NCBI GenBank assembly: GCA_036501535.1
Contig: DASYAE010000131.1
Location: 1 to 64,000 of the forward strand
DNA: 64,000 bases
Source of the DNA: DASYAE01 sp036501535
GTDB taxonomy: Bacteria > Actinomycetota > Actinomycetes > Streptomycetales > Catenulisporaceae
Direction of reading: 5' to 3'
In this document: positions 40,275-48,964 of the stretch, piece by piece
Numbering within the stretch: the stretch's first letter is position 1
How the letters are laid out: the number at the start of each line of letters is the position of its first letter
Notes under the pieces: model-generated
Seen by the model: only the letters and a program-made list of their open reading frames with translations
Databases searched by the model: none
What the model was told of the DNA's origin: nothing
Made by a program: the position numbers and the translations under genes

Positions 40275-43142
40275 TCACATCTCCCAGTCGCCGCGCCCGG
40301 CGCCCCACATACCGGGGTCCTGGACCAGCAGGTCCGCCACTCCGCGGCTCTTCGCCGACTCCTCGTCGGCGTCAGGGTTCTCGGTGTCGTCCGCGGCCGG
40401 CTCGAGGACGGCCGCGGCGGCCTTCGCGCTCGCCGCCTCCGGGTCGTATCCCTCCGGCGGCGGGGCGAGCCGCAGCCTGCGGCCGCCCGGCCCGCCGGCG
40501 GGCCCGCCCTCGGCCGCCGAGCCGTTTCCGGCCGCCGGCTCGGCGCTCCGGTTCGGCCGCCAGGTGGCGACGCCCGGCACGCCGTCGGGCTCCGGCTCCC
40601 CGCTCCCGTCGTCGGCCGGACCGCCTGCGCCGTCCTGCCAGGCGCCCTCGTCGCCGCTCACGATCCGGGCCTGGACCTCGCCCTCGTCCCGGTCCCGCCG
40701 CCGGCGGTTGGCCCAGAGACCCAGCGCGAACATCCCGGCGTCCGCCGCGGTCGCGCCGACGTCCCAGCCGGAAGGGTCCTGCGATGCGCCGTCATGTCCG
40801 AGCACCGGCACGTGGTCGCCCGGGAGCTCGGGGGGCGCGGTGTACGTCGGTTCCGGCCCCGGCTCCGGTCCGGGCTCCGGTTCCAGCTCGAGCTCTGCAC
40901 CCAGCTCTTCCGCGTCAAGCTCATCCGCCCCGGGCGGCGATGCGCCGCCCGGCGGGGCACCGTGCTGCTCGGCCGCGGACCAGCTGTCCGGCGGCTGCTG
41001 CCCCCAGACGAACACGCCGCCGAGCACCGCTTCGTGGTGCTTGTGGTCGCCGTTCGCATGGCCCGCTTGGGTTTCCTCGACGGCGGCCGCGATCTGAGCA
41101 CCCGCCTCGTCCGCCGCGGCGGCGACCGGTCCGGTCTCGGCGAATTCGACCTCTTCGACCCCGCCCTCCGCTTCCGGCGGCGTCTGCTCGGCCGCGGCCC
41201 ACGATTCGTCTTCGCCCGCGTCCGCTCCGTGGGTCGCCTCGACCTCTTCGGGGGCGGGATCGGCCTGCCACTCCTCGACGTCGCCGGCGAGCAGGCCCGA
41301 GGAGTCGGAGGGATCGGCCGCGCCCGCCCCGGGCGCGCCGGCACCTGCTCCGGGCGCCATCGGCATCATCGGCTCGCCGTCCGCGCCGGCGGCCTCGGCA
41401 GGCAGCTCGGCGCCGGCCAGTCCGTCGGTTCCGGCCACGGCGCCGTCCGGCGACCCCACCTCGTCGAGCCCGGGAAGGCCTTCCCAGGGTTCTGACGACT
41501 CGGCCAGCAGGCCGGAGGAGTCGGACGGCTCGCCGCTCGCCAGCGCGGCGGGCGAGCCGCCCATCCCGGGCATCATCGGCATGCCGTCCATGCCCTCGCC
41601 GGGCGCGGCGCCGGTGGCGGAGCCCAGTTCGTCGGGCAACGCCTCGCTGGTGAAGGGCTCAGAGTCGCCCGCGAGCAGACCGGAGGAATCAGAGGGCTCG
41701 GATGCGGACCCGGCCGGCATTCCGCCCGCGCCGCCCGGCATCATCGGCATGCCGCCCGCGCCCTCGCCGGCCGCGGTGCCGGCGGTGGAGCCGACGTCGT
41801 CGGGCGCCACCTCGTCGGCGAAGGGGGTCGAGTCGCCGGCGAGCAGGCCGGAGGAGTCGGAGGGCTCTGAGGTGAGCGACGGCGGCGCACCGCTCGTGCC
41901 GCCGGGCATCATGGGCAGGCCGGAGCTGTCCGCACCCGGTGCGTCCGACTCCAGGGAGCTCAGGGGCGCGCCGCCGTCCAGGCCCGAAAGGCCGTCCCCG
42001 GTCGGAAGGTCCTCGCTCGCCGGATTGAGCGCCTCGTCCATGGCGGGATCGACGGCGCCCGAGGTGTCGTCCGGCGACGAGGTCAACGGCAGGCTGTCGC
42101 CCGGCGCCGAGCTGTCCGGCGCGGGTGAGGTGGCGAAGGGCGAGGTGGCGAGGTCCGACGGCGAGTCGCTCGCTCCGGGCGGCGGCGAGACGGCGAAGTT
42201 GCTCAGCGGCAGCGGGCTGCCCGCGCCGCTGTCGGGGCCGGGCGCCGGACTCGTCGCGAACGGCGGCGGGCTGTCAGTGCCCGACGGCGGCGGGGCCGTG
42301 CTGAAGGCGGGCGGGGGCGGGACGGTCGCCCCCGCGGTCGGCGGCGGGACCGTCGTGAAGGGCGGCGGCGGGGAGATGGGCGGGGGCGGAGATATCGGCG
42401 GGGGCGGGGAAATGGGCGGAGGCGGGGAGATCGGAGGCGGCGGGGGTATGTCGCCGGGCGGCGGCGTGGTGGTCGAGCTCGGGCTCTTGACGTTGTTGAT
42501 CGTGTCGGTGTAGCTCGCGACCACCTGATTGAGCACGTTGCGCATGTCGTCGGTCATGTCGGTGACCAGCTGCGGCTTCTCGTGGATCATGACTCGGCCA
42601 CTGCTGTCCACATCCGCGCCCTGCGCCTTGGCCTCCGCCGCGTACCACTCGTCGATGCTCTCGACCTGGGCCTGCGCCCATGACAGCATGTTGCCGTTGT
42701 CGGTCAGCTGGTCCGGGACCGAGAAGCCCATCGCGCCGCCAGTCAGCACGTTGACGTTCTGGGTGACGTTGTTCGAGAACGAGGTCATCATCGTCATGAA
42801 CGCGTCGGCGGCGTCGCCGGTCCACGGCGAGTCGGTGTTCCCGGCCAGCGCCTTGGCCTGGTCGGAGATGCTCTGCGCGACCATCGCCATGGTCTGCTGG
42901 ACGGTGTAGAAGGCCTGCCCGGCGTCCCACAGGCTCTGCGGGTTCGAGACGGCCGCGGCCTCGTTGTAGTCGTCCTGCGAGACCAGCATCGAGCCGCCGT
43001 AGATGGCGGCCTCGATCTGCTTCCAGTCCCAGCTGGCGTAGTCGCTCGTGGACGCCTGTCCCGAGGCGTTGCCGAAGAGCGCGCCGTCGCTGCTGGTGGT
43101 GAAATTGCCGTTGTCCGTCTCGTCACCGGTGCTGTCGCCCAC
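40275..43142 (-). CDS. Large proline-rich WXG/PPE-like T7SS protein
   Basis: 955 residues. Residues ~30-215 are helical with WTGDAADAFMTMM (W-x-G turn) as in WXG100/PPE-like proteins. Then comes a run of PPPPISPPPP units, an acidic Ser/Gly region with four copies of PSDSSGLLAG/E (about 41285-41870) separated by 50-60 residues containing MPMMPG, a Glu/Pro-rich stretch (EPEPGPEPGPEP), and a C-terminal part with ANRRRRDRDEGEVQARI. Probably exported or surface-exposed by the ESX system. Start is GTG 43142 with AGGAGG six bases before it; the longer frame from ATG 43163 overlaps this Shine-Dalgarno. Confidence 0.65.
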   Translation of the reverse strand: MGDSTGDETDNGNFTTSSDGALFGNASGQASTSDYASWDWKQIEAAIYGGSMLVSQDDYNEAAAVSNPQSLWDAGQAFYTVQQTMAMVAQSISDQAKALAGNTDSPWTGDAADAFMTMMTSFSNNVTQNVNVLTGGAMGFSVPDQLTDNGNMLSWAQAQVESIDEWYAAEAKAQGADVDSSGRVMIHEKPQLVTDMTDDMRNVLNQVVASYTDTINNVKSPSSTTTPPPGDIPPPPPISPPPPISPPPPISPPPPISPPPPFTTVPPPTAGATVPPPPAFSTAPPPSGTDSPPPFATSPAPGPDSGAGSPLPLSNFAVSPPPGASDSPSDLATSPFATSPAPDSSAPGDSLPLTSSPDDTSGAVDPAMDEALNPASEDLPTGDGLSGLDGGAPLSSLESDAPGADSSGLPMMPGGTSGAPPSLTSEPSDSSGLLAGDSTPFADEVAPDDVGSTAGTAAGEGAGGMPMMPGGAGGMPAGSASEPSDSSGLLAGDSEPFTSEALPDELGSATGAAPGEGMDGMPMMPGMGGSPAALASGEPSDSSGLLAESSEPWEGLPGLDEVGSPDGAVAGTDGLAGAELPAEAAGADGEPMMPMAPGAGAGAPGAGAADPSDSSGLLAGDVEEWQADPAPEEVEATHGADAGEDESWAAAEQTPPEAEGGVEEVEFAETGPVAAAADEAGAQIAAAVEETQAGHANGDHKHHEAVLGGVFVWGQQPPDSWSAAEQHGAPPGGASPPGADELDAEELGAELELEPEPGPEPGPEPTYTAPPELPGDHVPVLGHDGASQDPSGWDVGATAADAGMFALGLWANRRRRDRDEGEVQARIVSGDEGAWQDGAGGPADDGSGEPEPDGVPGVATWRPNRSAEPAAGNGSAAEGGPAGGPGGRRLRLAPPPEGYDPEAASAKAAAAVLEPAADDTENPDADEESAKSRGVADLLVQDPGMWGAGRGDWEM

Positions 43143-43148
43143 GGTTCG

Positions 43149-43154
43149 CCTCCT
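43149..43154 (-). promoter_or_regulatory. RBS fixing the start at 43142
   Basis: AGGAGG on the minus strand, six bases before GTG 43142; it lies inside the alternative longer frame and argues against that frame. Confidence 0.6.
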
Positions 43155-43217
43155 CGGTTCCATCCACTGGTGCCCGAAGGCGCGCGCACGCCTCCGGGCA
43201 CCCGTTGCGCGGCCCGG

Positions 43218-43787
43218 TCAGCCGGACGAGCTGGAGCTGCTCGAGCTGCCGGAGCCGGACGCATCGGACATCATGGTGCTGAAATCGCTCTGAACGGTCT
43301 GGAAGTCGGTCTGCAGATCCGTCGCCGAGGCGCCGTTCAGGTCCTCGGTGGACTTGTACTTCTGCTTCATCTGCGTGACCGCGTCGTTGACGTCGGACAG
43401 CCCCTGGACCAGATCCGAGATCACCTTCTGGTACTGGGACTTCAGCCCCGTGGTGCCGTTCGGGCCGTTGATCTGCGTCCTGATCGTGTCGGCGTGGAAG
43501 AACGCGCCGGGCTGGACGTTCACGTTGTCCAGCGTCGTGTACGCGGTCTTGAGCGGTGCGATCAACGCGTTCATGTTGGTCGCGAACAGGTCCAGCGACG
43601 GGGTGTCGACCGAGGTCTTGCCGCCCGGCACCGCCGGCGCCGCCGGCCCGTTGCCGCTCGGGTTGCCCTGCGACGACGAGTTGGGCGCGTCGGACGGGCT
43701 CCACGGCCCGGTCGGCGCCGGCGGGGGAGGCGGCGGCGGTGGCGGCGCCGGTGGGCTGGACTTGTTGTTGAGTGCGCCGTCGGCCAT
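43218..43787 (-). CDS. WXG100-like small helical protein with Pro-rich N-terminus
   Basis: 189 residues. An 80-residue N-terminal part is Pro/Ser/Gly-rich (eleven consecutive prolines at most, broken once by Ala), and the C-terminal half is a helical hairpin (LDLFATNMNALIAPLKTAYTTL and LVQGLSDVNDAVTQMKQKY). The tail is a long serine run. No WXG motif is seen, but position and helix pattern fit an ESX-secreted partner. Next gene upstream ends 3 bases away. Confidence 0.6.
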   Translation of the reverse strand: MADGALNNKSSPPAPPPPPPPPPAPTGPWSPSDAPNSSSQGNPSGNGPAAPAVPGGKTSVDTPSLDLFATNMNALIAPLKTAYTTLDNVNVQPGAFFHADTIRTQINGPNGTTGLKSQYQKVISDLVQGLSDVNDAVTQMKQKYKSTEDLNGASATDLQTDFQTVQSDFSTMMSDASGSGSSSSSSSSG

Positions 43788-43790
43788 GGA

Positions 43791-44081
43791 CTACTGGCCC
43801 CAGAGGCCGAGTCCCTGGTACTCGGCCTGCGCGTAGGAGTCGTTGATCTGGCCGAGCGAGTTCTGCGCGTTGTTGGCCTGCACCACCATCTGGGCCGCCG
43901 CGGCGTCCCACTTGGCCTTGGCGACGTTGTAGGCGTCGCGCGCGTTGCTGGTCCACTCGGCCAGGTTCATCTTGGAGCTGTTGTCCAGGTCGTCCAGCAG
44001 GCCCTGGATGTACTGGGCGATGGAGCCCATCTCCTCGGCGACAGCCGCGACGTTGCTCATGTTGACTGTGTACGTGGTCAT
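43791..44081 (-). CDS. WXG100 (ESAT-6-like) protein
   Basis: 96 residues, the standard length. Two helices separated by a turn reading EWTSNARDAY, i.e. W-T-S in place of W-x-G, and a C-terminal Y-x-x-x-E-like end (YAQAEYQG). Small secreted substrate of the ESX machine, expected to pair with the WXG100 protein encoded upstream at 44134-44463. 52 bases separate the two genes. Confidence 0.85.
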   Translation of the reverse strand: MTTYTVNMSNVAAVAEEMGSIAQYIQGLLDDLDNSSKMNLAEWTSNARDAYNVAKAKWDAAAAQMVVQANNAQNSLGQINDSYAQAEYQGLGLWGQ

Positions 44082-44133
44082 CGTTACCTCGCTTCCCGGC
44101 GGCCGGACGGCCGCGCGTCGGATACCGTCCGGG

Positions 44134-44463
44134 TCAGATCCCGGTCAGGCCGGGCAGGCCGTTGGCGAACGCGGAGGCCATCTGGCTGGAGCCCTCGTTC
44201 GTGTTCGCGTACACGCCGGTGTTGCTGGAGAGGGTCTCCAGCATCGTCGACAGCTGCGAGCGCACGGTGTTCAGGTCGTCAAGGTATTGACTCAGCGCCT
44301 GCCCGAAGGACGACGCCGCCTCACCGGTCCAGTTCGACGCGAGCGTCGACTGCTGCTCGGACATGTTGCTGTAGGCGGTGTTGCACTGGTCCAGGGCGTT
44401 CTGGAAGCTGTTCTGCGCAGCCACCATTCCCTGGACGTCGACTGAGGTGGGGTTCGCCGCCAC
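44134..44463 (-). CDS. WXG100 (ESAT-6-like) protein
   Basis: 109 residues: helix (VQGMVAAQNSFQNALDQCNTAY), turn with NWTGEAASSF (canonical W-x-G), second helix (LSQYLDDLNTVRSQL). Secreted by the ESX system as a dimer partner. GTG 44463 follows AGGAGG at eight bases; a longer frame (from 44514) lacks this. Expression may be boosted or separated from the upstream genes by the hairpin at 44495-44514. Confidence 0.88.
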   Translation of the reverse strand: MAANPTSVDVQGMVAAQNSFQNALDQCNTAYSNMSEQQSTLASNWTGEAASSFGQALSQYLDDLNTVRSQLSTMLETLSSNTGVYANTNEGSSQMASAFANGLPGLTGI

Positions 44464-44470
44464 GGCACGT

Positions 44471-44476
44471 CCTCCT
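44471..44476 (-). promoter_or_regulatory. Strong RBS of the first WXG100 gene
   Basis: AGGAGG on the minus strand, seven bases before GTG 44463; it decides the start. Confidence 0.65.
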
Positions 44477-44494
44477 AACCTGTTTCGGGTGCCG

Positions 44495-44514
44495 GTGCGC
44501 CGTTTCGGGCGCAC
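44495..44514 (-). terminator. Perfect 7-bp hairpin in the WXG100 leader
   Basis: GTGCGCC, loop of six, GGCGCAC, lying 31 bases before the WXG100 start and 90 bases after the DUF6065 stop. It could terminate the upstream ecc genes in part, or stabilise an esx transcript after processing. The loop and a second copy 21 bases on share CCGAAAC. Confidence 0.45.
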
Positions 44515-44603
44515 TCTCTCTATCTATCCTCGGATGCGTCGGGGCTCCGGATCGGGCCGCAGGGCCCGACTGCCCGGGGCGACATGCATCGCTGCCCCCC
44601 GGG

Positions 44604-45629
44604 TCACGGCGGGACCACCCGGTCCGGCCGGTCGTCCGTCGACTTCGAGGTCTGTGATTCCCGCGGGTCCGGCGGCGCGTCCGGCGCCGGCTGCGGCGCA
44701 TCGCAGGCCGCTGCGACGGCGGGGCCCGGGGCGCAGCGCAGGACGGGGCCGAGCGGGTGCGGGTCGGCGAACGGGCGCAGCGCGAGCCGGCGCTGGTGCT
44801 CGTCGAAGCGCCGGCCGTCGACCGCCGCGGCCGGGTCGGTGCCGCGCATGTAGTCGCGCTGCCAGTCGTCCGGCCCGCTGCGCTCCGCCGCGGCCGCCTT
44901 GCCCGCCGCGCCCGCGGCCTGCGTCGGCTCCGCGGGCTGCGCCGGTTCCGCCGCGGGGCGGCGCCGCTCGCGCAGGAAGTCCCGCCGGCTGGACGCCCAG
45001 GTCCGGTATCCGTCCAGGTCGGGCATCATCCCGGCGGGCGCCAGCCGGGGGTGGAAGTCCTCCAGCTCGCCGCGCCGCTGCGGGACCAGCAGGCAGAACG
45101 GCTCGTCCTTCTCGAACCGGACGGCCAGGCCCGGCCTGGTCAGCTTCCAGTTCATGGTGAAGGTGGCCACCGCCCAGTCCGTCTCGACCAGCCCCTCCAG
45201 TGCGGTCACGCCGTCCTTGGGATGGTTGGCCGGGCCGCGCACCAGTAGGTTCCAGCCCGGCGGGGTGCGTATCAGCAGCGGAACGTGGAAGGTGACGATG
45301 CCGTACCCGAAGTGGCTGGCGGCCTGGAAGGGGCCCCGCCCCGCGTCGAAGGTCAGCCGGGTGCACCGCTTGTTCGCGCCGCCGTCCCACACGGCCTCGA
45401 AGGCGCGCGTGTTCAGCATCCACCAGCCGGCCTGGTTGGCCATCAGCATCGGCAGGCAGCGGTTCGCGAAGCGGGAGTCGGTCTCGTCCATCCACGCGCG
45501 CCGCACGCCGGCCGGCTCGACCGGGCCGACGTGGCGGCCGCCGATCCGGTACGCGACCATGTCGAGGTCTTCGGGCTCGTCGGGCTCAGGAGACTGAGTC
45601 GAGGCGTCCTCGTGTGTGATCACGGTCAC
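44604..45629 (-). CDS. DUF6065 family protein
   Basis: 341 residues. The first ~240 residues carry the DUF6065 pattern: RRAWMDETDSRFANRCLPMLMANQAGWWML, FGYGIVTFHVPLLIRTPPGWNLLVRGPANHPKDG, LEGLVETDWAVATFTMNWKLTRPG, and EPFCLLVPQ. The C-terminal ~100 residues are Pro/Ala-rich and include DDWQRDYMRGTDP. Function unknown; DUF6065 occurs in varied bacterial operons. Here the GTG at 45629 overlaps the stop of the beta-helix/AAA+ gene (GTGA), so it is translated as part of the T7SS operon. Confidence 0.8.
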   Translation of the reverse strand: MTVITHEDASTQSPEPDEPEDLDMVAYRIGGRHVGPVEPAGVRRAWMDETDSRFANRCLPMLMANQAGWWMLNTRAFEAVWDGGANKRCTRLTFDAGRGPFQAASHFGYGIVTFHVPLLIRTPPGWNLLVRGPANHPKDGVTALEGLVETDWAVATFTMNWKLTRPGLAVRFEKDEPFCLLVPQRRGELEDFHPRLAPAGMMPDLDGYRTWASSRRDFLRERRRPAAEPAQPAEPTQAAGAAGKAAAAERSGPDDWQRDYMRGTDPAAAVDGRRFDEHQRRLALRPFADPHPLGPVLRCAPGPAVAAACDAPQPAPDAPPDPRESQTSKSTDDRPDRVVPP

Positions 45630-48600
45630 GGGCGCACCAGCTCTCCGGAGCGCTCCTCGGGCAGTGCGGACTGCGCGGCTTCCACGGCCCCAGACTGAGG
45701 ACCGCCCGGATCGCCGCGCACCGCTTCCGGCCCGATCACCGGGCTTCGGGCGGCTGCGGCCAGGCTCGCGGCGAAGCGGTGCGCGTCCCAGGCACCGGTG
45801 CGCGGAGGCGCGGAGGCGAAGGCCTCGACGACCGCGCGCAGCGTCTGCTCTCCGGCCTTGAAACCGCGCGCGGCCAGGTAGCGGCCGACCAGCGTGGCCA
45901 GGCGCTCCGGCTTGTACTGCGGGAAGGCCAGCGAGTCGGCGAAGCAGCCGGCCACGTCCGGGCGCTCGCGCAGGATCTGCGCGACGCGGTGCGGCTCGCC
46001 GGCCATCAACAGCACGACCGCCTGATTGCGGGCCATCGCCGGGCGCAGCGCCCCGAGCACCGCCGCGCGCTGCTCGGGGGCGAACCGGAAGAACGGCTCG
46101 TCCAGCCGCAGCAGCAGCACTCCCCCGGCGCAGTCGTCGAACACGTGCTGGGCGAAGGCGGCGGACTGCTCCGGCAGCAGCACCGGGAACTCGCTCAGCC
46201 GCACCGCGCGCAGCGTCCCGGAGGAGCAGAGCCCGTCCTCGGCAAGGCACTGCGCGTATATCTCGGCCACCGCGCCGCGGCCCGAACCGTCCCAGCCCTC
46301 GAAGACGAGGTTGGCCAGGCCCGCGGTCGGCTGCTGCTCCCGCTTGAGCCGGGCCAGGCCGGAGAGCCGCACCCGCAGCGCCTCGCGCACCGGGTCCAGG
46401 CCGACCAGCGCCGAGAGCCGCCGCGCGCCGGCGCTCTCGCGCGGCCGGCCGGACGGCTGCCCGTCCGCGCCGGGCGCCCCGGTCAGTTCGGCCACGTTGA
46501 CGTCCTCGGGCATGAAGCGGCTCAGCTCCATGTCGTCCGCGTCCAGGCGGGCGGCCAGCCGGGTGGCCTGGTTGTTGACCATCGCCTCGAAGACCTTGCG
46601 GGCCACCCGGCCGTTGCCGAAGGTGGGGCCCTTGGGCACCTGGTCGAAGTAGTCGGTCAGGGCCCTGAGCGTCTCCTCGGGCAGCTCGTACTGGTGCGCC
46701 GAGCACATCCCCTGCACGATGGTGACCAGCTCGTCCACGCTGTAGTTGGGGAACTCGATGGTCCGCGAGAAGCGCGAGGCCATGCCCGGGTTCGAGGACA
46801 GGAACTGCTCCATGTGCTCGGAGTAGCCCGCCGCGATCACCACCAGCTCGTTGCGGTGGTCCTCCATCAGCTTCATCAGCGTCTCGACGGCCTCCCGGCC
46901 GAAGTCCGGGCCGGTGCCCTTGGACTGGTTGGTCAGCGTGTACGCCTCGTCGACGAACAGCACCCCGCCGAGCGCCTTGGTGACCACCTCGGTGGTCTTG
47001 ATCGCGGTGCCGCCGATGATCTGCGCGACCATGTCGGCCCGGGAGACCTCGACCATGTGGCCGCGCGGCAGCACGCCCAGCTCGGCGAGTACGGCCCCGT
47101 AGATGCGGGCCACGGTGGTCTTGCCGGTGCCGGGCGGGCCGGCGAACACCAGGTGGCGGCTCATCGGCGGCATCGGCAGGCCCATCTGCTCGCGCCGCTG
47201 CGCCATCTGGATCAGGTTGACCAGCCCGGTGACCTCCGACTTGACGCTGGCCAGGCCGACCAGCGCCTCGAGCTCCGCCAGCGGGCCGGTGCCGACGTGC
47301 ACGGCGTGGCGGGAGTCGGACGGCTGCCCGTCGTAGAACTCGTCGTCGTCGGCCACGTCCGGCTGGGCGCCGTCATAGGCCTGCACGGTGCGCGCCGGCG
47401 CAGGGGACTGACGCGCCCGGACCGCGCCGACACCGCTGCCCGGACCGCCGCCCGAGTCCGCGCCGTTCTCCCGGATGTCGCAGTCGCGCAGCTCGACCCG
47501 CTCGTCGCCGTCGGCATCGCCTTCGCTGTACACGCCCCGGCCGCCGTTGCCGATGATCTTGCAGCCGACCAGCTGGACCGCGCCGCCGCTCTCCAGGCTG
47601 ACCCCGTGGCCGCGCGCGCCGTTGATCCGGCTGGCCGAGGCCTCAAGCCGGCCGGATGCCAGAACCTTGACCGCGTCCTCGGGCGCGTCGGTGAACCGGG
47701 TGTCCTGCGCGGTCAGCAGGGCGTCCGTGCCGACCACCGCGCCGCAGCCCTCGAACACGGCGGACTCGAGCACGCCGTGGGTGCCGGCGCCGAGCGTCAG
47801 GCCCGTCCCCTCGCCGGCCCGGAAGGAGACCCGGGCGAACGCGCCCTTCGACGCCTCGCCGAGCTCGACCGCGCTGCCGCGCCCGCCCGAGATCTCGCCG
47901 CCGCGCACGGTGATCGAGGATCCGCCGAGCACCACCAGGCCGCCCGGACCGTCCACGGCCAGCTCCTCGGCCTGCACCACGGCCGAGCCGAGCGCGCGCA
48001 TCGCAGCGCTCTCACAGTCCCGCACGGCGACCTGCTGCAGGCTCGGGCCGGCCGCCGCGTCCACGACGATGCCCAGCGGGCTCTGCTCGACGACGCAGCG
48101 CTCGAACACCGGCCGGGCGGCGGCGGTGATGTAGACCCCGTTCTTCGCGGCCTTCGTCACCGTGCAGCCGGTCAGCCGCGGCGCCGACCCCGCGGCGATG
48201 TGCACGCCCTGCGCGGACGATCCGGTGAACTCGCAGTCGATCAGCTCGATGGCGCCGTGACCGGTCAGGTACGCGTCGACCGTGCCGCTGGACGAGACCT
48301 TCACGCCGGTGATGCGCGCCCCGGCCTCCTGCTCGACCGCGATCGCGGGCTTTGCGCAGCCCACGAACACGCAGCCGTCGATCTCGGCGCGGGCGCGGCC
48401 GTTGACGCAGACGCCGTTGCCGCCGGGCCGCTCCACGGTGATCCCGCGCGCGAGGATCCGCCCGCCGTCCGCCACGACCAGCGCCGAGGAGGCCACCTCG
48501 GTGATCGCGGTGTTCTCCACCACGTTCCCGCCGGGCGAGGTCACCACGATCCCGGCGCCGGTCCGGTTGCCCACCGTGCAATCCCGCACGGCGAGCGTCC

Positions 48601-48964
48601 CCTGCGTGTGCGCGAAGATCGCCGCCCAGGCCGATCCGGACACCCGGCAGTCGTCCAGCGCCAGCTCGCCGCGCTGCACCTGCACGACCGGCGTCTGCGA
48701 ATCCGCCCCGGTCAGCACGAGCCCGGCCAGCTGGACGCCCTCGGCCGCCACCGCGACGGTGACGCCCTTCTCGCAGTGCACGTGGACACTGCCGGGCGCC
48801 TGCTCCGGGGTCATCGTGACCACGCGGTCGATGACCAGCTGTTCGTCGTAGCGGCCCGCGGCGATGGTGATCAGCGCACCGTCGGAGGCGTTGCGCAGCG
48901 CCTCCGCGATGGTGCGGTACCCGCCGGGCCGGTCCGCGGCGACGAGCATGAGCTGGCGGGTCAT
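45626..48964 (-). CDS. Beta-helix/AAA+ ATPase fusion (EccA-like)
   Basis: 1112 residues. ~20-480: right-handed parallel beta-helix with many G/I/V-rich rungs (for example VDGPGGLVVLGGSSITVRGGEI). A charged linker then leads to a CbxX/SpoVK-type AAA+ domain: Walker A GPPGTGKTTVARIYGA (~611) and Walker B GGVLFVDEAYTL (~671), arginine-containing RFSRTIEFPNYS. A second AAA-like domain follows (~850-1100) with a degraded P-loop GWDGSGRG and LLLRLDEPFF in the Walker B position. The first AAA+ resembles EccA, the cytosolic ESX chaperone ATPase. ATG 48964 overlaps the stop of the ART-like gene (ATGA). Confidence 0.8.
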   Translation of the reverse strand: MTRQLMLVAADRPGGYRTIAEALRNASDGALITIAAGRYDEQLVIDRVVTMTPEQAPGSVHVHCEKGVTVAVAAEGVQLAGLVLTGADSQTPVVQVQRGELALDDCRVSGSAWAAIFAHTQGTLAVRDCTVGNRTGAGIVVTSPGGNVVENTAITEVASSALVVADGGRILARGITVERPGGNGVCVNGRARAEIDGCVFVGCAKPAIAVEQEAGARITGVKVSSSGTVDAYLTGHGAIELIDCEFTGSSAQGVHIAAGSAPRLTGCTVTKAAKNGVYITAAARPVFERCVVEQSPLGIVVDAAAGPSLQQVAVRDCESAAMRALGSAVVQAEELAVDGPGGLVVLGGSSITVRGGEISGGRGSAVELGEASKGAFARVSFRAGEGTGLTLGAGTHGVLESAVFEGCGAVVGTDALLTAQDTRFTDAPEDAVKVLASGRLEASASRINGARGHGVSLESGGAVQLVGCKIIGNGGRGVYSEGDADGDERVELRDCDIRENGADSGGGPGSGVGAVRARQSPAPARTVQAYDGAQPDVADDDEFYDGQPSDSRHAVHVGTGPLAELEALVGLASVKSEVTGLVNLIQMAQRREQMGLPMPPMSRHLVFAGPPGTGKTTVARIYGAVLAELGVLPRGHMVEVSRADMVAQIIGGTAIKTTEVVTKALGGVLFVDEAYTLTNQSKGTGPDFGREAVETLMKLMEDHRNELVVIAAGYSEHMEQFLSSNPGMASRFSRTIEFPNYSVDELVTIVQGMCSAHQYELPEETLRALTDYFDQVPKGPTFGNGRVARKVFEAMVNNQATRLAARLDADDMELSRFMPEDVNVAELTGAPGADGQPSGRPRESAGARRLSALVGLDPVREALRVRLSGLARLKREQQPTAGLANLVFEGWDGSGRGAVAEIYAQCLAEDGLCSSGTLRAVRLSEFPVLLPEQSAAFAQHVFDDCAGGVLLLRLDEPFFRFAPEQRAAVLGALRPAMARNQAVVLLMAGEPHRVAQILRERPDVAGCFADSLAFPQYKPERLATLVGRYLAARGFKAGEQTLRAVVEAFASAPPRTGAWDAHRFAASLAAAARSPVIGPEAVRGDPGGPQSGAVEAAQSALPEERSGELVRP

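Noticed and set aside
42360..42460. Possible VNTR or replication element from the repeated GGGGCGG units
   Set aside because: It simply encodes the ISPPPP runs of the secreted protein.
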